Assembly (NCBI GenBank): GCA_024364735.1
Contig: JAGFNQ010008797.1
Location: 1-64,000 of the forward strand
Source: Boesenbergia rotunda
Lineage: Eukaryota; Streptophyta; Magnoliopsida; Zingiberales; Zingiberaceae
Reading direction: 5' to 3'
DNA: 64,000 nt
A program made the translations under genes and the position numbers. Shown here piece by piece: positions 42,090 through 54,818 of the stretch. How positions within the stretch are numbered: the first letter of the stretch is position 1; every line of letters begins with the position of its first letter. The notes beneath the pieces were generated by a model. The model had not been told where the DNA came from and did no database searches. It saw only the letters and a program-made list of their open reading frames with translations.

Positions 42090-44275
42090 AACCAAAACAT
42101 AGCTTTAGGATCTAAGGCTTGGTCTTATTAACCTTGGTAGGATTCTAAGATTGATAGCCAATGAGCCTTTGGATTAATTGGTGGTGGAAGACTAGACTTC
42201 CTTAAAATCATTGAATTCTGCATGAAAGGTAAGAAGACCAAGAGGCTTTTCTATGCCAAGGGGCATAGAGCCAAAGGTATGTAGGAATTGGTTCATCCTC
42301 ATAAGTTTAGATCCTTAGTCTATTCAGAATAGAGGTAGCCTTGAATACTTTGTTTATTTTATAAAAAATTATCCAAAGGTCAAAGTACATTTACTTGATG
42401 TACCACAAGATTGAATACCTTGATGAGATCAAAGAATTCAAGTCTGATGCGGAGAAACATCAGAGTAAAAGAATGGTGACATTACGATTAGATCGTAGTG
42501 GCAAGTACCTCTTGGGATAGTTGTAGGACTTATCAGAGATTGGGAATCAATCCCAATTCATTGCACCCGGTATGCCCCAACAAAACGGTGCAGCACAGAG
42601 AAGGAAGAAGGTCTCTTATGGTAATGGTTAGGACAATGATAAGCTACTCTGAGAATAGCCAGATTCGTTCTGGGATATGCTCTGGATACGACTGAGTATG
42701 TGCTTGATACTATTTAGGTCAGTAGTCTCTAAACCCATAGAAATGTAGACTGAGCGAAAGCTTAATCTATTATATGTTCAAATATGGGGTAGTTTAGCAC
42801 ATGTGCTGAAGATACTGATAAGTTGGAATCTAGTGCACCAGTTCGTAGGCTGTCCTAGGAGAACAGAAGGTGGTTTAATAGTCCTAAAGATCAAAGGATA
42901 TTCATTGGTACGAATGTCTGATTCTTAGAAAAGGACTATGTAATAAACCACATACCCATGTGTAGGATTATGCATGAGTAACTAAGAAGGGGACATTCTG
43001 ACCTTAGTACCAATTGTACAGGAGGGAATACCACAAGTCACTGCACCTCGTGTCACAGGAGATACACAGGGGATTCGTTATCGTAGTGGGAGGGTTGTTA
43101 GTCAACCTAAAGGATTCATGTTCTTGGAGAGTTTTTGGACTTGGTCCTTGGTGAACATAAACCGGATCCCTGGATCAACGATGAGGATCATCCGCTTTGA
43201 AGAGATAAATCCTGTGATATGGATTTATTCAAAGGACGGATGAGATTATGTATAAGTGATGTGATGGAAATGATGTAGTATTCTTGTACTATACATAGAT
43301 AATATTTTGTTGAATGGCAACAATAATGAAAAACTGTCAGACGTAGGGGTATGGTTGTCCAAACAATTATGAAGGACTTGGGAGTAGTAAGACACATCCT
43401 TAGGAATCAAATATCTAAGGGATCTCCAGACAAGGATGATGTGCTTATCCCAAGCTTCATACAAGACACTATCCTAACTCGTTTCAGCATGGAAACCTCC
43501 AAGAAAAGTTTTGAACTTTTCAACTATGGAGCTACTCTATCTAAGGATATATGTTTAGATTATCAAAGAAGATAAAGCAGGTAATGGCGGTTCCCTTAGC
43601 GTTGGCTATAGGAATCCTCATGAATGCTAAAAACGAGACTGGATATCTGTTGTGTCGTGGGCATGGTTATAGATATCGGAGTAACCCAGGTCAAGAAAAT
43701 TGGATTGCGGTAAAAGCATATATTAGTGTCTGAGAAGGACTAAGGACTATATGCTGGTTTACCGGGCAGACCAATCTCCTGTGGGGTATATGGATAAAGA
43801 ATTCCAATCTGATAAGGGCAAATATAAGTATTCCTCAGGGGTTTTGTGATTACTTTTAGGAGGTGAAACCATTGTATGGGAGAATGTCGCGCAATGGCTG
43901 CGTAATGGACTCCACCATAGAAGTGTATGGATGGCAGTCTATTAGACAACCAAGAAAGCTACATAGTTCAGGAACCTCAAGATGGACTTCGATATGATTC
44001 CTGGTTTGCTCAGAGCTATCACATTTTGTTGTGATTAAAAATGGTGTAGTTACAAACTCGAAGGAATAACGAGTCCATAAAGCGAGTAAACACATAGAGC
44101 CCAAGTATCACGCAGGAGAGGAATAGCTGTTGTTGCCTATATTACATTAGAGAATGACCTAGGAAGATCTTTTCACTGGGGCCTTGGTAGCGAGAGATTT
44201 TAGGCATGTGAAGGATCAAGGGGGTCATATGTATGGCATTTTGAAAATAACAGTCTTTTAGTATAAGTGGGAGAT
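42090..44275 (+). pseudogene. Element C': degenerate copia pol, second copy of the C family
   Basis: Copia pol can be read in pieces through many stops and shifts: a GAG-pre-integrase/integrase part (about 42160-42700), an RT piece near 43285-43450 with a decayed YVDD region, and RNase H pieces (about 43600-44200) with a DLFTGALVARDF-like end. A purine tract AAGTGGGAGA lies at 44265-44274. It is parallel to 1-361 and 24212-24468. Very old and inactive. Confidence 0.68.
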
Positions 44276-44956
44276 TTTTAGGATGTATACTAAAAGTCTT
44301 GCTATTGGTTAAAGAACATCTACATTTTGAAAAGAGAATCACAAAATCACACGTTGCATATTTATATTAGTATATACACAAAATGTCTCATACTTTGCAT
44401 TGTAGATAACATGGTGTGTGGTGACATACAGAAGATCATGTTATCAATTCCTTGCAGAAGTAATGTAATTAGGTGTGGTTTGTCTTAACCATAGAATTAC
44501 ACTAGTACACTTTGTGTGCATTGAGCAGGACCAAAAGTGAGGTCATCCAATTTTGTACTGACTTCATAAATTGGATTAGACCTCGGATATATTATGGAGT
44601 ACAATCTCTTAATCTCAAAATAATAAGCGACACGTGTATTTAATTATTATTACTTTGATTTACCTATGGGTGAGATCTATTCTGTTAGATCGATAGGCCC
44701 AGTAAGTTGGGAAATAATATTATCTACATGATGTGGCATTGATTATTGATGGAATCCGTGTCCTGGTGAGTCAGGAAGACAATGCCCCATTGCTGAGCTC
44801 AGAAGGATCGTCATGTTAAATTTTGCAAGTGGACTATGGTCCAACATGATGAAAAGGTTGAGTGGTACTACTCAAGGATCAAGAGAATGATTAATTAAAA
44901 TGTCAGTAATTTAAATTAATCGTCGGGCATTCGATATCTTAAACACGGGGAGATGG
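44276..44956 (+). repeat. Probable 3' LTR of element C', truncated by element E
   Basis: It follows the purine tract directly. GGATGTATACTAAAAGTC at 44281 resembles the start of related copia LTRs, with the terminal TG changed to TT. It is cut at 44956 by the LTR of element E. No partner LTR is in the window to confirm it. Confidence 0.55.
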
Positions 44957-47226
44957 TGTTGGGACCGGGTGCATGTTGACAAGGATACGGGTTCGTAAAT
45001 TTAAAAATATTTACATTCAGCGGAAGAATTAGCATAATTAATTTCTCAAATTATTTTAACCACGTATCTAGCATGCGACCTTATGATGTGTGGACATGAT
45101 CATAAATTAAAATTTTTGCAGAAAAGTAAACTAATTTACTTTGTACCTCGCGTAACTCGAAGAAAGGGACGAGATCCAACCGTAGCGTCCCTTGGAAGCT
45201 TCGCCTCTATTCGCGTCCATGCCGAGTTCTCTTCGGGATGACTTCGTAAAGTCACGAGTTTTGTGCCGACGAGAACTACTAGATTCTCTAAAGGCACAAC
45301 TAGAAGATCAAGAGAGAAGAAAGGAAACTAACCACCAAGAAACGGAATCTAAATTCCGGGAAGGAAGGAGATGCAACCCGCTTCTTCTTCTTCTTTGGCA
45401 CCTTCTTGGTGGAAGAGACTTGCGCCGGCCCTAGGGGAGGACAGAGAGCCGGCCCTAGAGAGAGAGTGGGCGCCGGCCCTAGGGGAGGAGAGAGAGCCGG
45501 TCCTAGAGAGAGAGTGGGCGAAATAGAGAGAGAGAGGGAGAGAGTTAATCTCTTGATAACTCTATTGAGGAATTCAAGCCTAGCCTAGGTTCCTTTATAT
45601 AGTAGTCTCACCCTTGCAAAGTCTCCCCTTTAACGGAATTTTTCATAAGAAATTTATCCTATAAATTTTCTTATGAATTATTTCGTTTAAGCCAAGTTTT
45701 ATTATAACTAACTTTTTAATATAACAAATACATCTCTCCTTTTATTATGGAATAAATTTTATAAGAAATTTATAAATTTTCTTTTTTATGGAAAAATCAA
45801 TTCATAATTGATTTTATAAAATTAAAATAAACCATTCCATGGATCATTTTAATTTCCATAAAAAGAATAAATTTATATAAATTTCTTTATATAAATTTCT
45901 TTATACAAATTTATTTATCCATAATTTATAAAACAAATCGTGCTAGATTTATTTTATTAATTAAACCAAATAAATTGATTTCTCCCCATTGTTGTGGCCG
46001 GCCAAACCAAAGAGGGTTGGCACCCTCTTTGGCCGGCCAAACCGAGCCGAACCCATCGCGAATTAAACTCATTTAATTCGCCCGATAAGCCTTCAAAAGA
46101 CTTAGCCATTTTAAGCTTCGATTGCGCCTCTGATTAATTCAGATTCGACTTAATTTCTCTTGATTGAAAAATCCAATTTTCAACTCGTTTTAAATCCCTT
46201 GGATTACTCGTAGTGCGTGTGACTAAATAGGTTTTCGATTTATGTTGGCCGTCTATAATCAACTAATTATAGAACGATCATGAGTGGCACCTAGTAGTAC
46301 ATCATGACCCCCAATTAATCGAAAGATCAACGGTTGACCTCAGAAGTTATTCTGAAACCCTTCAGCAGCTCTAATGAATCGTGCCCCATTCCCTTCACCA
46401 TCTTATACCCACTTGGTTCAGGACATGGTCTGTGTGTGTCAGTCCCCACTAGGCTGACTACGTCACACCTAGCCCAAGTAGTGTCTTTCTCGTCCGTTGG
46501 ATTTCTAATTACTCTCATGTATTTAAGAGACTCATACTCTAAACATGACATGCTCTGGCCAGAGGCTTTGAGTAACAATCCAACGATAGGCCTGGGTATA
46601 CATCTCCTCGCAAGGAGTGGTGAATCCTTTGTAGGCTGTTCAAACATCTTCGGGCACTTCGGCTTATACCCAACCATCCTGGGTCCACACCTCCTTGGAG
46701 ATGCTTGCTTAAGATGTTAATGTATAAGTCTCCATGACCAAGATGACTTGAACACCGCAAGTCAAAGAAACATCGCACTTAAGCTGCGGTAAGAACTTCA
46801 CTGACCTGTCTATGTATAGACTACCATGTGAAGTTTTATAGTCAGTCACTCCAATTAACTAGTTCCCTTAACTAGCATCCATGTTTATCTCCGGGCATCC
46901 CAATGTCACCAGCCAGTGAGAATCAGCTGATTAGAGAATAACCCATGCTAGTCTCAACAGAATTGATAGTGTCCGTTTTTATCAATTCATCGACTAGGGA
47001 TATTTTCAATACTTCACAATTGCACATGTAGAGATAATCACTAGTTGTGATCCCATCACAAATTCTCTTATGTTGTGAATTGTATTGCGGACATTCAGTA
47101 GATGAGTTTAAGATCCCAATCAAATACACAAATATGTATACTCAAATAGTAAATTTTCATTTATTAAAATAAATGTTTACAATCATAAGGCGATTGCCTT
47201 AGGACACTTCTCTCATATCACTAACA
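44957..47226 (-). repeat. Element E 3' LTR
   Basis: Bounded by TGTTGGGACC at 44957 and CACTAACA at 47226, followed by the complement of a purine tract (AACTCCCACTT, 47227-47237). It includes a minus-strand TATATAAAGG near 45590-45600 and a two-copy GCCGGCCCTAG repeat (45423-45515). It also includes an inverted repeat CCAAAGAGGGT-TGGC-ACCCTCTTTGG at 46007-46032 set between GGCCGGCC sites. About 2.27 kb. The short frames inside it are not supported. Confidence 0.8.
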
Positions 47227-47246
47227 AACTCCCACTTGGCCTAATG

Positions 47247-49136
47247 TCAATCGCTACGGTATCCAATACCACAGGCTCTAACATGACCCTCAAACTTGTT
47301 CTGAGGCAAGGCCTTAGTTAAAGGATCCGCTAAATTCCTTTCAGTGGGAATTTTCTCAATTTGTATATCATTCCTACTTATAATCTCTCTGATCAGATGA
47401 TAGCGGCGAAGCACGTGTTTGGATCGCTGATGAGACCTTGGTTCCTTTGCTGGTGCAATAGCTCCATTGTTGTCGCAGTAAACCGGCACTGCATCATCAA
47501 TGGTTGGAACCACACCAAGTTCGAAGACAAACTTCTTGATCCAGACTGCTTCCTTTGCTGCATCCGAAGCTGCGATATATTCCGCTTCCGTGGTAGAATT
47601 CGCTACGGTGTCTTGTTTGAAACTCTTCCAACTTATTGCGCCTCCATTCAAAGTAAATATGTATCCAGACTGAGATTTGGAGTCATCCTTATCTATCTGG
47701 AAACTAGCATCTGTATACCCACGTATTACCATATCTCCTTCTCCATATATTAGGAACACATCCTTAGTTCTTCTTAAGTACTTAACGATTGTCTTGACAG
47801 CCGCCCAATGATCCATTCCTGGATCAGACTGGTATCTTCTCGTGACGCTCAGAGCATACGATACATCGGGCCTAGTACATAACATAGCATACATAATAGA
47901 TCCTATCGCGGATGCATAAGGAATCTTATTCATGCAAATCCTCTCGTCTTCTGTGCACGGACACATAGACTTCGAAAGGATGATCCCATGCCTAATGGGA
48001 AGGTAACCTTTCTTGGATTCCGAATTGCTAAACCTTTTTAGCACTCGGTCTATATATGTAGACTGCGAAAGACCAAGCAACCGTTTTGATCTATCTCTAT
48101 ATATTCAAATCCCAAGGATATAGGTTGCTTCTCCCAAGTCTTTCATGGAGAAAGTTTTGGACAACCAAATTTTAACTGTCTGTAAGACTGATACATCGTT
48201 TCCTATAAGTAATATGTCGTCGACATATAATATTAGGAATACGACTGCACTCCCACTAACCTTCTTGTACACACAAGGTTCGTCAGGATTTTGTGAGAAA
48301 TCAAACTCTTTGATTGTCTCATCAAAACGGATGTTCCAGCTACTTGATGCATGCTTCAGTCCATATATGGATTATCGAAGCTTGCATTCTTTGGTTTTAT
48401 CAACCGATGTGAAACCTTCAGGTTGTATCATGTATACATCCTCAAGCAGGTTTCCATTAAGGAAAGTTGTTTTCACATCCATTTGTCATATCTCATAATC
48501 ATAATGAGCTGCTATGGCTAGGAGCATCCGAATGGATTTAAGCATAGCTACTGGCGAATAGGTTTCATCATAATCAATTCCTTGTTTCTAACGATATCCT
48601 TTTGCCACTAATCTAGCCTTAAAGGTAACGACATTACCTTCCATGTCGGTTTTCTTCTTGAAACCCCACTTGCACCCTATGGGCTTAATCCCTTCAGGTG
48701 GGTTAACCAAGTCCCATACTTGGTTTTCGTACATGGAATCCATTTCCGACTTCATGGCTTCAAGCCATTTGTCCCTTTCTGAACTTTTCAGAACATCTTC
48801 ATAACTGATAGGTTCCTCATCGCTTATGAGTAACACGTCGTTCGATTCACTTATGAGAAATCCGTATCTCTCTGGAATATTGCGTGTCCTATCAGACCTA
48901 CGAAGAGGTGGTGTTGTTTTAGGTTCAACTGATTGCTCATCATTATGAGTTATTAGTTGTGGGTCTAGACTAGGTGTCTCTGTAATGTCTATTGGAGTTT
49001 CTTGAACTTCATCAAGTTCAATGCCACTCCCACTGTTTTCTTGTAAAAAAAAATTCTTTTTCCAGAAATAAAGCATGCCTTGAAACAAACACCTTTTGTT
49101 CCAAGGGATGATAAAATTGGTAACCCTTTGTTTCCT
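47247..49136 (-). pseudogene. Element E RT and RNase H
   Basis: A single minus-strand frame from about 49088 to 47247 with about four stops. It has an RRSDRTRNIPERYGF linker, the RT start EKWLEAM-type (here DKWLEAMKSEMDSMYENQ), YVDDILLIG (near 48190-48230), then TRPDVSYAL, STTEAEYIAASDAAKEAVW and VYCDNNGAIAPAKEP of RNase H, ending ADPLTKALPQNKF. The first residues near 49088 follow an A-rich run. Confidence 0.87.
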
Positions 49137-49610
49137 TGTAACGACCCGGAAAATTCTTTTAATATTTTATTAAAATATTAAGCATGTCTAGATAATTTTC
49201 CGAAGGACCTAGAGGTAATAATACAAATTTTGGCCTAGAAAATCCATGTTTTCCCATTTAAATTGGGAAAAAGGGCACTAATGGGCCTTATATGGGCTTG
49301 CTAGTACCATAATTATCGGTGGATTTTAGGTGAAAATTAGTATAAAGATAAATAGGATTTAATTGGACATATTAGCATGATTATGGGTAAGTATTAGTTT
49401 AATTTTCCTATTTAATTTGAGGAATTAGGTACTAATGGGCCTTAAATGGACTCCGAAAAATGGGTATTAATTGGGTAAAATTCATATAAATATAAAAGGA
49501 TTCTATTTGGGAATATTGGCATAATTATGGGTGATTTTTGGAGAATTTTCGAAATAAAAGGGAAATTTTCGAAAATGAGAAAAAGGATTAAATAAAATAA
49601 AAAATAAAGG

Positions 49611-49682
49611 TGCATGGGCCAAGGATTGAACCTTGGACCTCTAGGACAAGAATGAATGCTTTAACCAACTCACCTAGCAAGG
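49611..49682 (-). other. Antisense tRNA-like module in the truncated Tekay-type LTR
   Basis: On the minus strand the T-arm is CCAAGGTTCAATCCTTGG (perfect stem), and box A is TAGGTGAGTTGG. Position and orientation match the other Tekay-type LTRs. Confidence 0.6.
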
Positions 49683-50059
49683 AATTCTTGTGAGGAAAGG
49701 AAGTGAATGGTGGTTAAATGGTAGAGGAAGATGAAGGGCCATAGAAAACTCTTCATTCACCACCTTAATGGTTGATTAATGAGGGGGTTTGGGAGTTTCA
49801 TTCTTCATGCCATCAAGTGCATTTGCTCCTCTCTTCCTTCTCCATTCTTGCCGAGCACTCAAGGAGGACTTCTCCCTTGAGAAAACTTCACAAAAAGTCT
49901 CATCCTCCAAGATCTAAGGTCTTCTCAAGTTTCCAAGGGCTAGGTGTGGTCAAGTCTTCTTCCTTCTTTCCATCCAAGGTCTAAAAATCAAGAAATCTAA
50001 GGTAAGACTCCCTCACCTGTGGTATAATAGTTACCAACGTTTTCCATGATTTTTGGCTG

Positions 50060-50940
50060 GATATATGGGTGAGTTTCGGATTTAATGTTGAAAGGAAACA
50101 AAATCCAGGTTTCTATGGTTCAAAGGTTTCGGCCAGCATGTTTTAAAGGTCCATAATTATGCTAAAAATCATGATAATATTATTTGATGTTCCCTTATGA
50201 TGTTTAGAAGTTAATTGAAATTTTTGGGGATTTTTGGCATGATATATGGGTTAGTTTCGGATTTAATGTTGAAGGGAAACAAAATCCAGGTTTCTATGGT
50301 TCAAAGGTTTCGGCCAGCATGTTTTAAAGGTCCATAATTATGCTAAAAATCATGATAATATTATTTGATGTTCCCTTATGATGTTTAGAAGTTAATTGAA
50401 ATTTTTGGGGATTTTTTTCATGATATATGGGTTAGTTTCGGATTTAATGTTGAAGGGAAACAAAATCCAGGTTTCTATGGTTCAAAGGTTTTGGCCAGCA
50501 TGTTTTAAAGGTCCATAATTATTCTAAAAATCATGATAATATTATTTGATGTTCCCATATGATGTTTAGAAGTTAATTGAAATTTTTGGGGATTTTTGTC
50601 ATGATATATGGGTTAGTTTCGGATTTAATGTTGAAGGGAAACAAAATCCAGGTTTCTATGGTTCAAAGGTTTCGGCCAGCATGTTTTAAAGGTCCATAAT
50701 TATTCTAAAAATCATGATAATATTATTTGATTTCCCTAATGATGTTTATAAGTAAATTGAAATTTTTGGGGATTTTTGGCATGATATATGGGTTAGTTTC
50801 GGATTTAATGTTGAAGGGAAACAAAATCAAGGTTTCTATGTTCAAAGGTTTCGGCCAGCATGTTTTAAAGGTCCATAATTATGCTAAAAATCATGATAAT
50901 ATTATTTTATGTTCCCTTATGATGTTTAGAAGTTAACTGT
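50060..50940 (+). repeat. About 181-bp tandem repeats, five copies
   Basis: GATATATGGG recurs at 50060, 50241, 50422, 50603 and 50783, a period of 180-181 bp. Units carry GTTTCGGCCAGCATG and ATGATGTTTAGAAGTTAA. This is the same period as the 182-bp array in the Tekay LTRs, with related but distinct unit sequence. Confidence 0.88.
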
Positions 50941-51414
50941 AATTTTTTGGAATTTTTAGAGTACCCTAGGACACCCTAGGGTCTCGGCCAACATGAAGGA
51001 AGCAAAACCCAGAACTTTAAGTTCAAGGGTTTCGGCCAGCATGTTTTAAAGGTCTAAAAATTTGTTAAAAATCATGATAATGTTATTTAATGTTTCCTTA
51101 TGATGTTTAGAAGTTAAGTATAATTTTTGGGAATTTTTGGAGTACCCTAGAGACCCTATGAGTTTCGGCCAACAACAAGGAAAGGAAACCAAGAACCCTA
51201 GGTTTGTGGGTTTCGGCCACCATGATTTTGGGGTCTATAATTATGCCAAAAATCTTAATGATGTTGATTAATGTTCCCTTATGAGGTGTAGTAAGTAAAT
51301 ATAATTTTTGGGAATTTTTGGGGTACCCTAGAGTACCCTAGGGTATAGGTGATTAGGAAGTATGCTTAAGTAAGGTGGAGGAATACCATGTTAACTAAAC
51401 CTATAGCTTATATG

Positions 51415-51415
51415 N
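51415..51415. other. Single N: likely assembly gap or join
   Basis: The only ambiguous base in the window. Left of it a Tekay-type LTR stops halfway; right of it copia element F starts in its leader with no 5' LTR. The N therefore probably stands for a gap that hides at least an LTR end, the rest of element E and the F 5' LTR. Confidence 0.7.
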
Positions 51416-51972
51416 ATATGCGTTGAATCTGCCAAAGCAGAGCAATGCATTTAATCTTGGTGGGATGCGGAGGGACAACCTTGGTCCCGCCTATCACGCT
51501 TGGGTTAGATTGAGCTCAATTGATTGAGTAACTAGTTAGCTCAATTGGATCGAGCCTAACTATAGGCATACTCCAATAGTTGGAAAGGTAGGACAAGATC
51601 GCATTTATCAATAGTCTTGGGAGATTTAGCCAAAGCTAACTCAAGATTATTCATAAATGTTAATTCTTGATCCTATAAACAAGAGTTGCATAGAGATGTA
51701 ATTGGTAATTAGTACCTACCAATCATACTAAGTCTTGGGCGATTTAGCCAAAGTTAACTCCAAGGCGTAGTATGATGTGGATCTTGACCTACGAGAATTA
51801 TAGTTAGTTGGTGTGGATCTAGTAGTGTGGTTTTACCACATCTATGACTCGATTCTACCAAAGCCCTATAATTCAGTGGGAGCATCATTTAATTAAAGGC
51901 CTAGTTAAATGATAAATAAAATATGATACAATGGTGGATATTTATTTTCTGCATTTTATGTTGTAGATTACC
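51416..51972 (+). other. Leader of element F
   Basis: Untranslated leader before gag with no ORF. It contains two related CTTGGG(A/C)GATTTAGCCAAAG segments near 51624 and 51735. A primer-binding site is not visible, consistent with loss of the left end. Confidence 0.5.
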
Positions 51973-53190
51973 ATGTCAAACACGAACACTCTCTCTCTAC
52001 GATCTGTTCTTGAGAAGGACAAGCTCCTAGGAGCTAATTTCCTGTACTGGTACAGGAATCTGAGGATAGTCCTCACGCAGGAACTAAGTTGTACGTTCTG
52101 GAGCAAGCAGTTCCTGATGCACCACCAGCCTCTGCCGCTCGTAGTGTTAGAGATGTCATCAGAAGCATCTAGATGACGCGTTAGACGTGTCATGCCTAAT
52201 GCTATGCTGTATGTCTCCTGAGCTTCGAAGCAACACGAGAAAATGAATGCTTTTGATATGATTGGCCATCTCAAGCAACTATATCAAGGGCAGGCAAGGC
52301 ATGAGAGGTTTGAAGTGACTCAGGCCCTCTTTTCATGCAAGATGAAAGAGGGAACCTCTGTAGGAACTCACGCACTCAAAATGATTGGGTACGTCGAGAA
52401 CCTCGAGAGGTTGGGGTTCCCTTTGGGCCAAGAGCTGGCTACCGATCTGATCCTGCAATCGTTGCCGGTGAGTTACCGTCAATTCGTCATGAACTACAAC
52501 ATGAACGAATTAGACAAACCACTGCCCGAGATACTCAACATGTTAATAACTGCTGAGCCTAATCTCACCACTGCCAAGTCCAGTACCGTCCTAATGGTAC
52601 AAAAGGGCAAGGGTAAGGGCAAGTGGAAGCCCAAAGGTAAGGGTAAGACCCAAACCAAGGGCAAAGCCAGCTCTTCAACACTCAAACCCAAAGGTGGGGT
52701 TGCTAAGGATGCTACCTGCTTCCACTGCGGTAAGACTGGGCATTGGAAGCGGAACTGCAAGGTATACCTGGAAGATCTGAAGAAGAAGAGAAGTGAGACT
52801 TCTACTTCAGGTATAAATGTTATAGAAGTCAACCTTTCTATTTCTACATCATGGGTATTAGATACTGGGTGTGCTTCTCACATTTGTACTAATGTGCAGG
52901 CGCTGAGAAATAGCAGGGCATTGGCCAAGGGCGAGGTGGACCTACGAGTAGGCAATGGAGCAAGGGTTGCTGCTGTTGCTATAGGGACTTACTTTCTATC
53001 TCTACCCTCTGGGCTTGTACTGGAATTGAATAACTGTTGTTATGTACCTGTACTAACAAAGAATATCATTTCAGTTTCATGTTTAGATAACAAAGGTTTT
53101 TCATTCATAATAAAGGACAAATGTTGTTCTGTTTATTTAAAGGATATGTTTTATTGTAGCGCACATCTGATGAATGCCTCTATATTCTAG
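51973..53190 (+). pseudogene. Element F gag and protease
   Basis: Starts MSNTNTLSLRSVLEKDKL, the usual copia gag opening with FLYWYRNLR. A TGA at 52174 breaks it, and the same frame resumes with QLYQGQARHERFE (UBN2), the LILQSLPVSYRQF pattern, a lysine-rich run and the zinc knuckle CFHCGKTGHWKRNC near 52717-52760. The protease motif is SWVLDTGCASHICTN (52846-52890, DTG). A frameshift near 53175 leads to the integrase frame. Confidence 0.87.
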
Positions 53191-53213
53191 ACTTAGAGAG
53201 CCCTATCTATAAC

Positions 53214-54818
53214 GTGAATACCAAGAGGTTGAGATCAAATGAGTTGAACCCAACCTATCTCTGGCACTGTCGCTTAGTCCACAAGAGTCGCTTGTCCCAG
53301 CTCCATAAGGATGGTTTGCTGGACTCATTTGATTTTGAGTCATATGAGACATGCGAGTCATGCCTTCTAGGCAAGATGACTAAGACTTCGTTTAGTGGAC
53401 ATAGCGAAAGAGCGACAGACTTGTTAGGACTCATACATAGTGATGTATGTGGCCCTTTCAATGTCGCTGCCAGAGGTGGTTACAGGTACTTCATCACATT
53501 TACTGATGACTTCAGTAGATATGGCTATGTGTATTTGATGACACATAAGTCAGAATCCTTTGAAAAGTTCAAAGAATTCAAAAATGAAGTACAGAACCAA
53601 CTTGGCAAGAGTATTAAGATACTTCGATCAGATCGAGGTGGAGAATACTTGAGCCATGAGTTTCGTGACTACCTAGCTGAGTGTGGGATTCTATCCCAAC
53701 TCACTCCCCCTGGAACACCACAGTGGAATGGTGTATGCGAAAGGAGGAATCGTACCTTATTAGATATGGTACGATCTATGATGAGTCACGCAGATCTTCC
53801 TATATCCTTTTGGGGATATGCTCTAGACACGGCAGCGTTCACACTAAACCGTGTTCCATCAAAGGCTGTCATGAAGACACCATATACGATATGGACAGGG
53901 AGGAGTCCCAAGATGTCTTTCATGAGGGTTTGGGGTTGTGAGGCTTACGTACGACGTCAAGTCTCAGACAAACTGGGACCCAAATCTGATAAGTGTTATT
54001 TCATAGGGTATCCTAAGGAAACGAAGGGATACTACTTCTACATTCCTAGTCAGCACAAAGTGTTTGTTGCTAAGACTGGAGTATTTCTAGAAAGGGACTT
54101 TGTTTCTAGAAAGACTAGTGGGAGTACGTTCAGTCTTGAAGAAGTTCAAGACATGGACAATAGCACTGAAGCCTTGATGGAAGTTGAACAGGAACCACAA
54201 AGTGTGGTGGTTGATGAGGTTGTTGCACAAGAAGCTGTGGAACAACAACCTGTTCATGTAGACCTACCTCTTCGCAGGTCTGATAGGGTACGTCGTCAGC
54301 CTGAGAGATACTCATTTCTCTTGTCTGACCATGATGACGTTATGCTCGTTGAGAACGAGCCTACCTCCTATCAGGAAGCTGTGATGAGCCCAGATTCTGA
54401 GAAATGGCTAGAGGCCATGAGATCCGAGATGGATTCCATGTACACCAACCAAGTATGGACTTTAGTTGATCCACCTGAAGGGGTCAAACCCATTGGGTGT
54501 AAGTGGGTCTTTAAGAGAAAGACTGACATGGATGGACTTGTACATACCTATAAGGGTAGACTAGTAGCTAAAGGTTTCAAGCAAATTCATGGTATTGACT
54601 ATGATGAAACTTTTTCTCCAGTCGCGATGTTCAAGTCCATTAGGATCTTGCTTGCTATTGCAGCATACCACGATTATGAGATCTGGCAGATGGACGTCAA
54701 AACTGTGTTTCTGAATGGAAACCTCCTCGAGGAAGTGTACATGACACAACCTGAGGGTTTTGTAGATCAAAAGCATACTGGTAGGTATGCAAGCTGCATA
54801 AGTCCCTTTATGGACTAA
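53214..54818 (+). pseudogene. Element F integrase and RT, first part
   Basis: Open for 535 codons. WHCRLVHKSR (pre-integrase; H kept), CESCLLGKM, the core D in HSDVCGPF, IKILRSDRGGEYLS with the second D, and GTPQWNGVCERRN with the E. Then comes LRRSDRVRRQPERYSF, and the RT start KWVFKRKTDMDG, ETFSPVAMFKSIRILL, QMDVKTVFLNGNLLEEVY. A one-base shift at about 54795 moves the frame before the YGLKQ region. Confidence 0.9.

Larger units (their letters stand above)
44957..49136 (-). mobile_element. Element E: Ty1/copia retrotransposon, minus strand, 5' part lost
   Basis: 3' LTR (44957-47226), purine tract and pol from RNase H back to the integrase/RT linker. At 49137 a Tekay-type LTR interrupts it, and its 5' half is not seen again before or after the N at 51415. 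The pol wording is close to that of element F, but the LTRs differ. Confidence 0.82.
49137..51414 (+). repeat. Truncated Tekay-type LTR in element E
   Basis: It starts TGTAACGACCCGG and follows the first half of the Tekay LTR layout: tRNA-like module (49611-49682), leader, donor GTAAGACTCCC at 50002, then tandem repeats. It stops at the N (51415) without a CGTTACA end or acceptor, so the right part and any target duplication are missing. Confidence 0.85.

Noticed and set aside
45192..45588. Overlapping frames in the element E LTR with RAGPRERVG-type repeats
   Set aside because: The repeat stems from a two-copy GCCGGCCCTAG DNA repeat in the LTR leader; no gene evidence.
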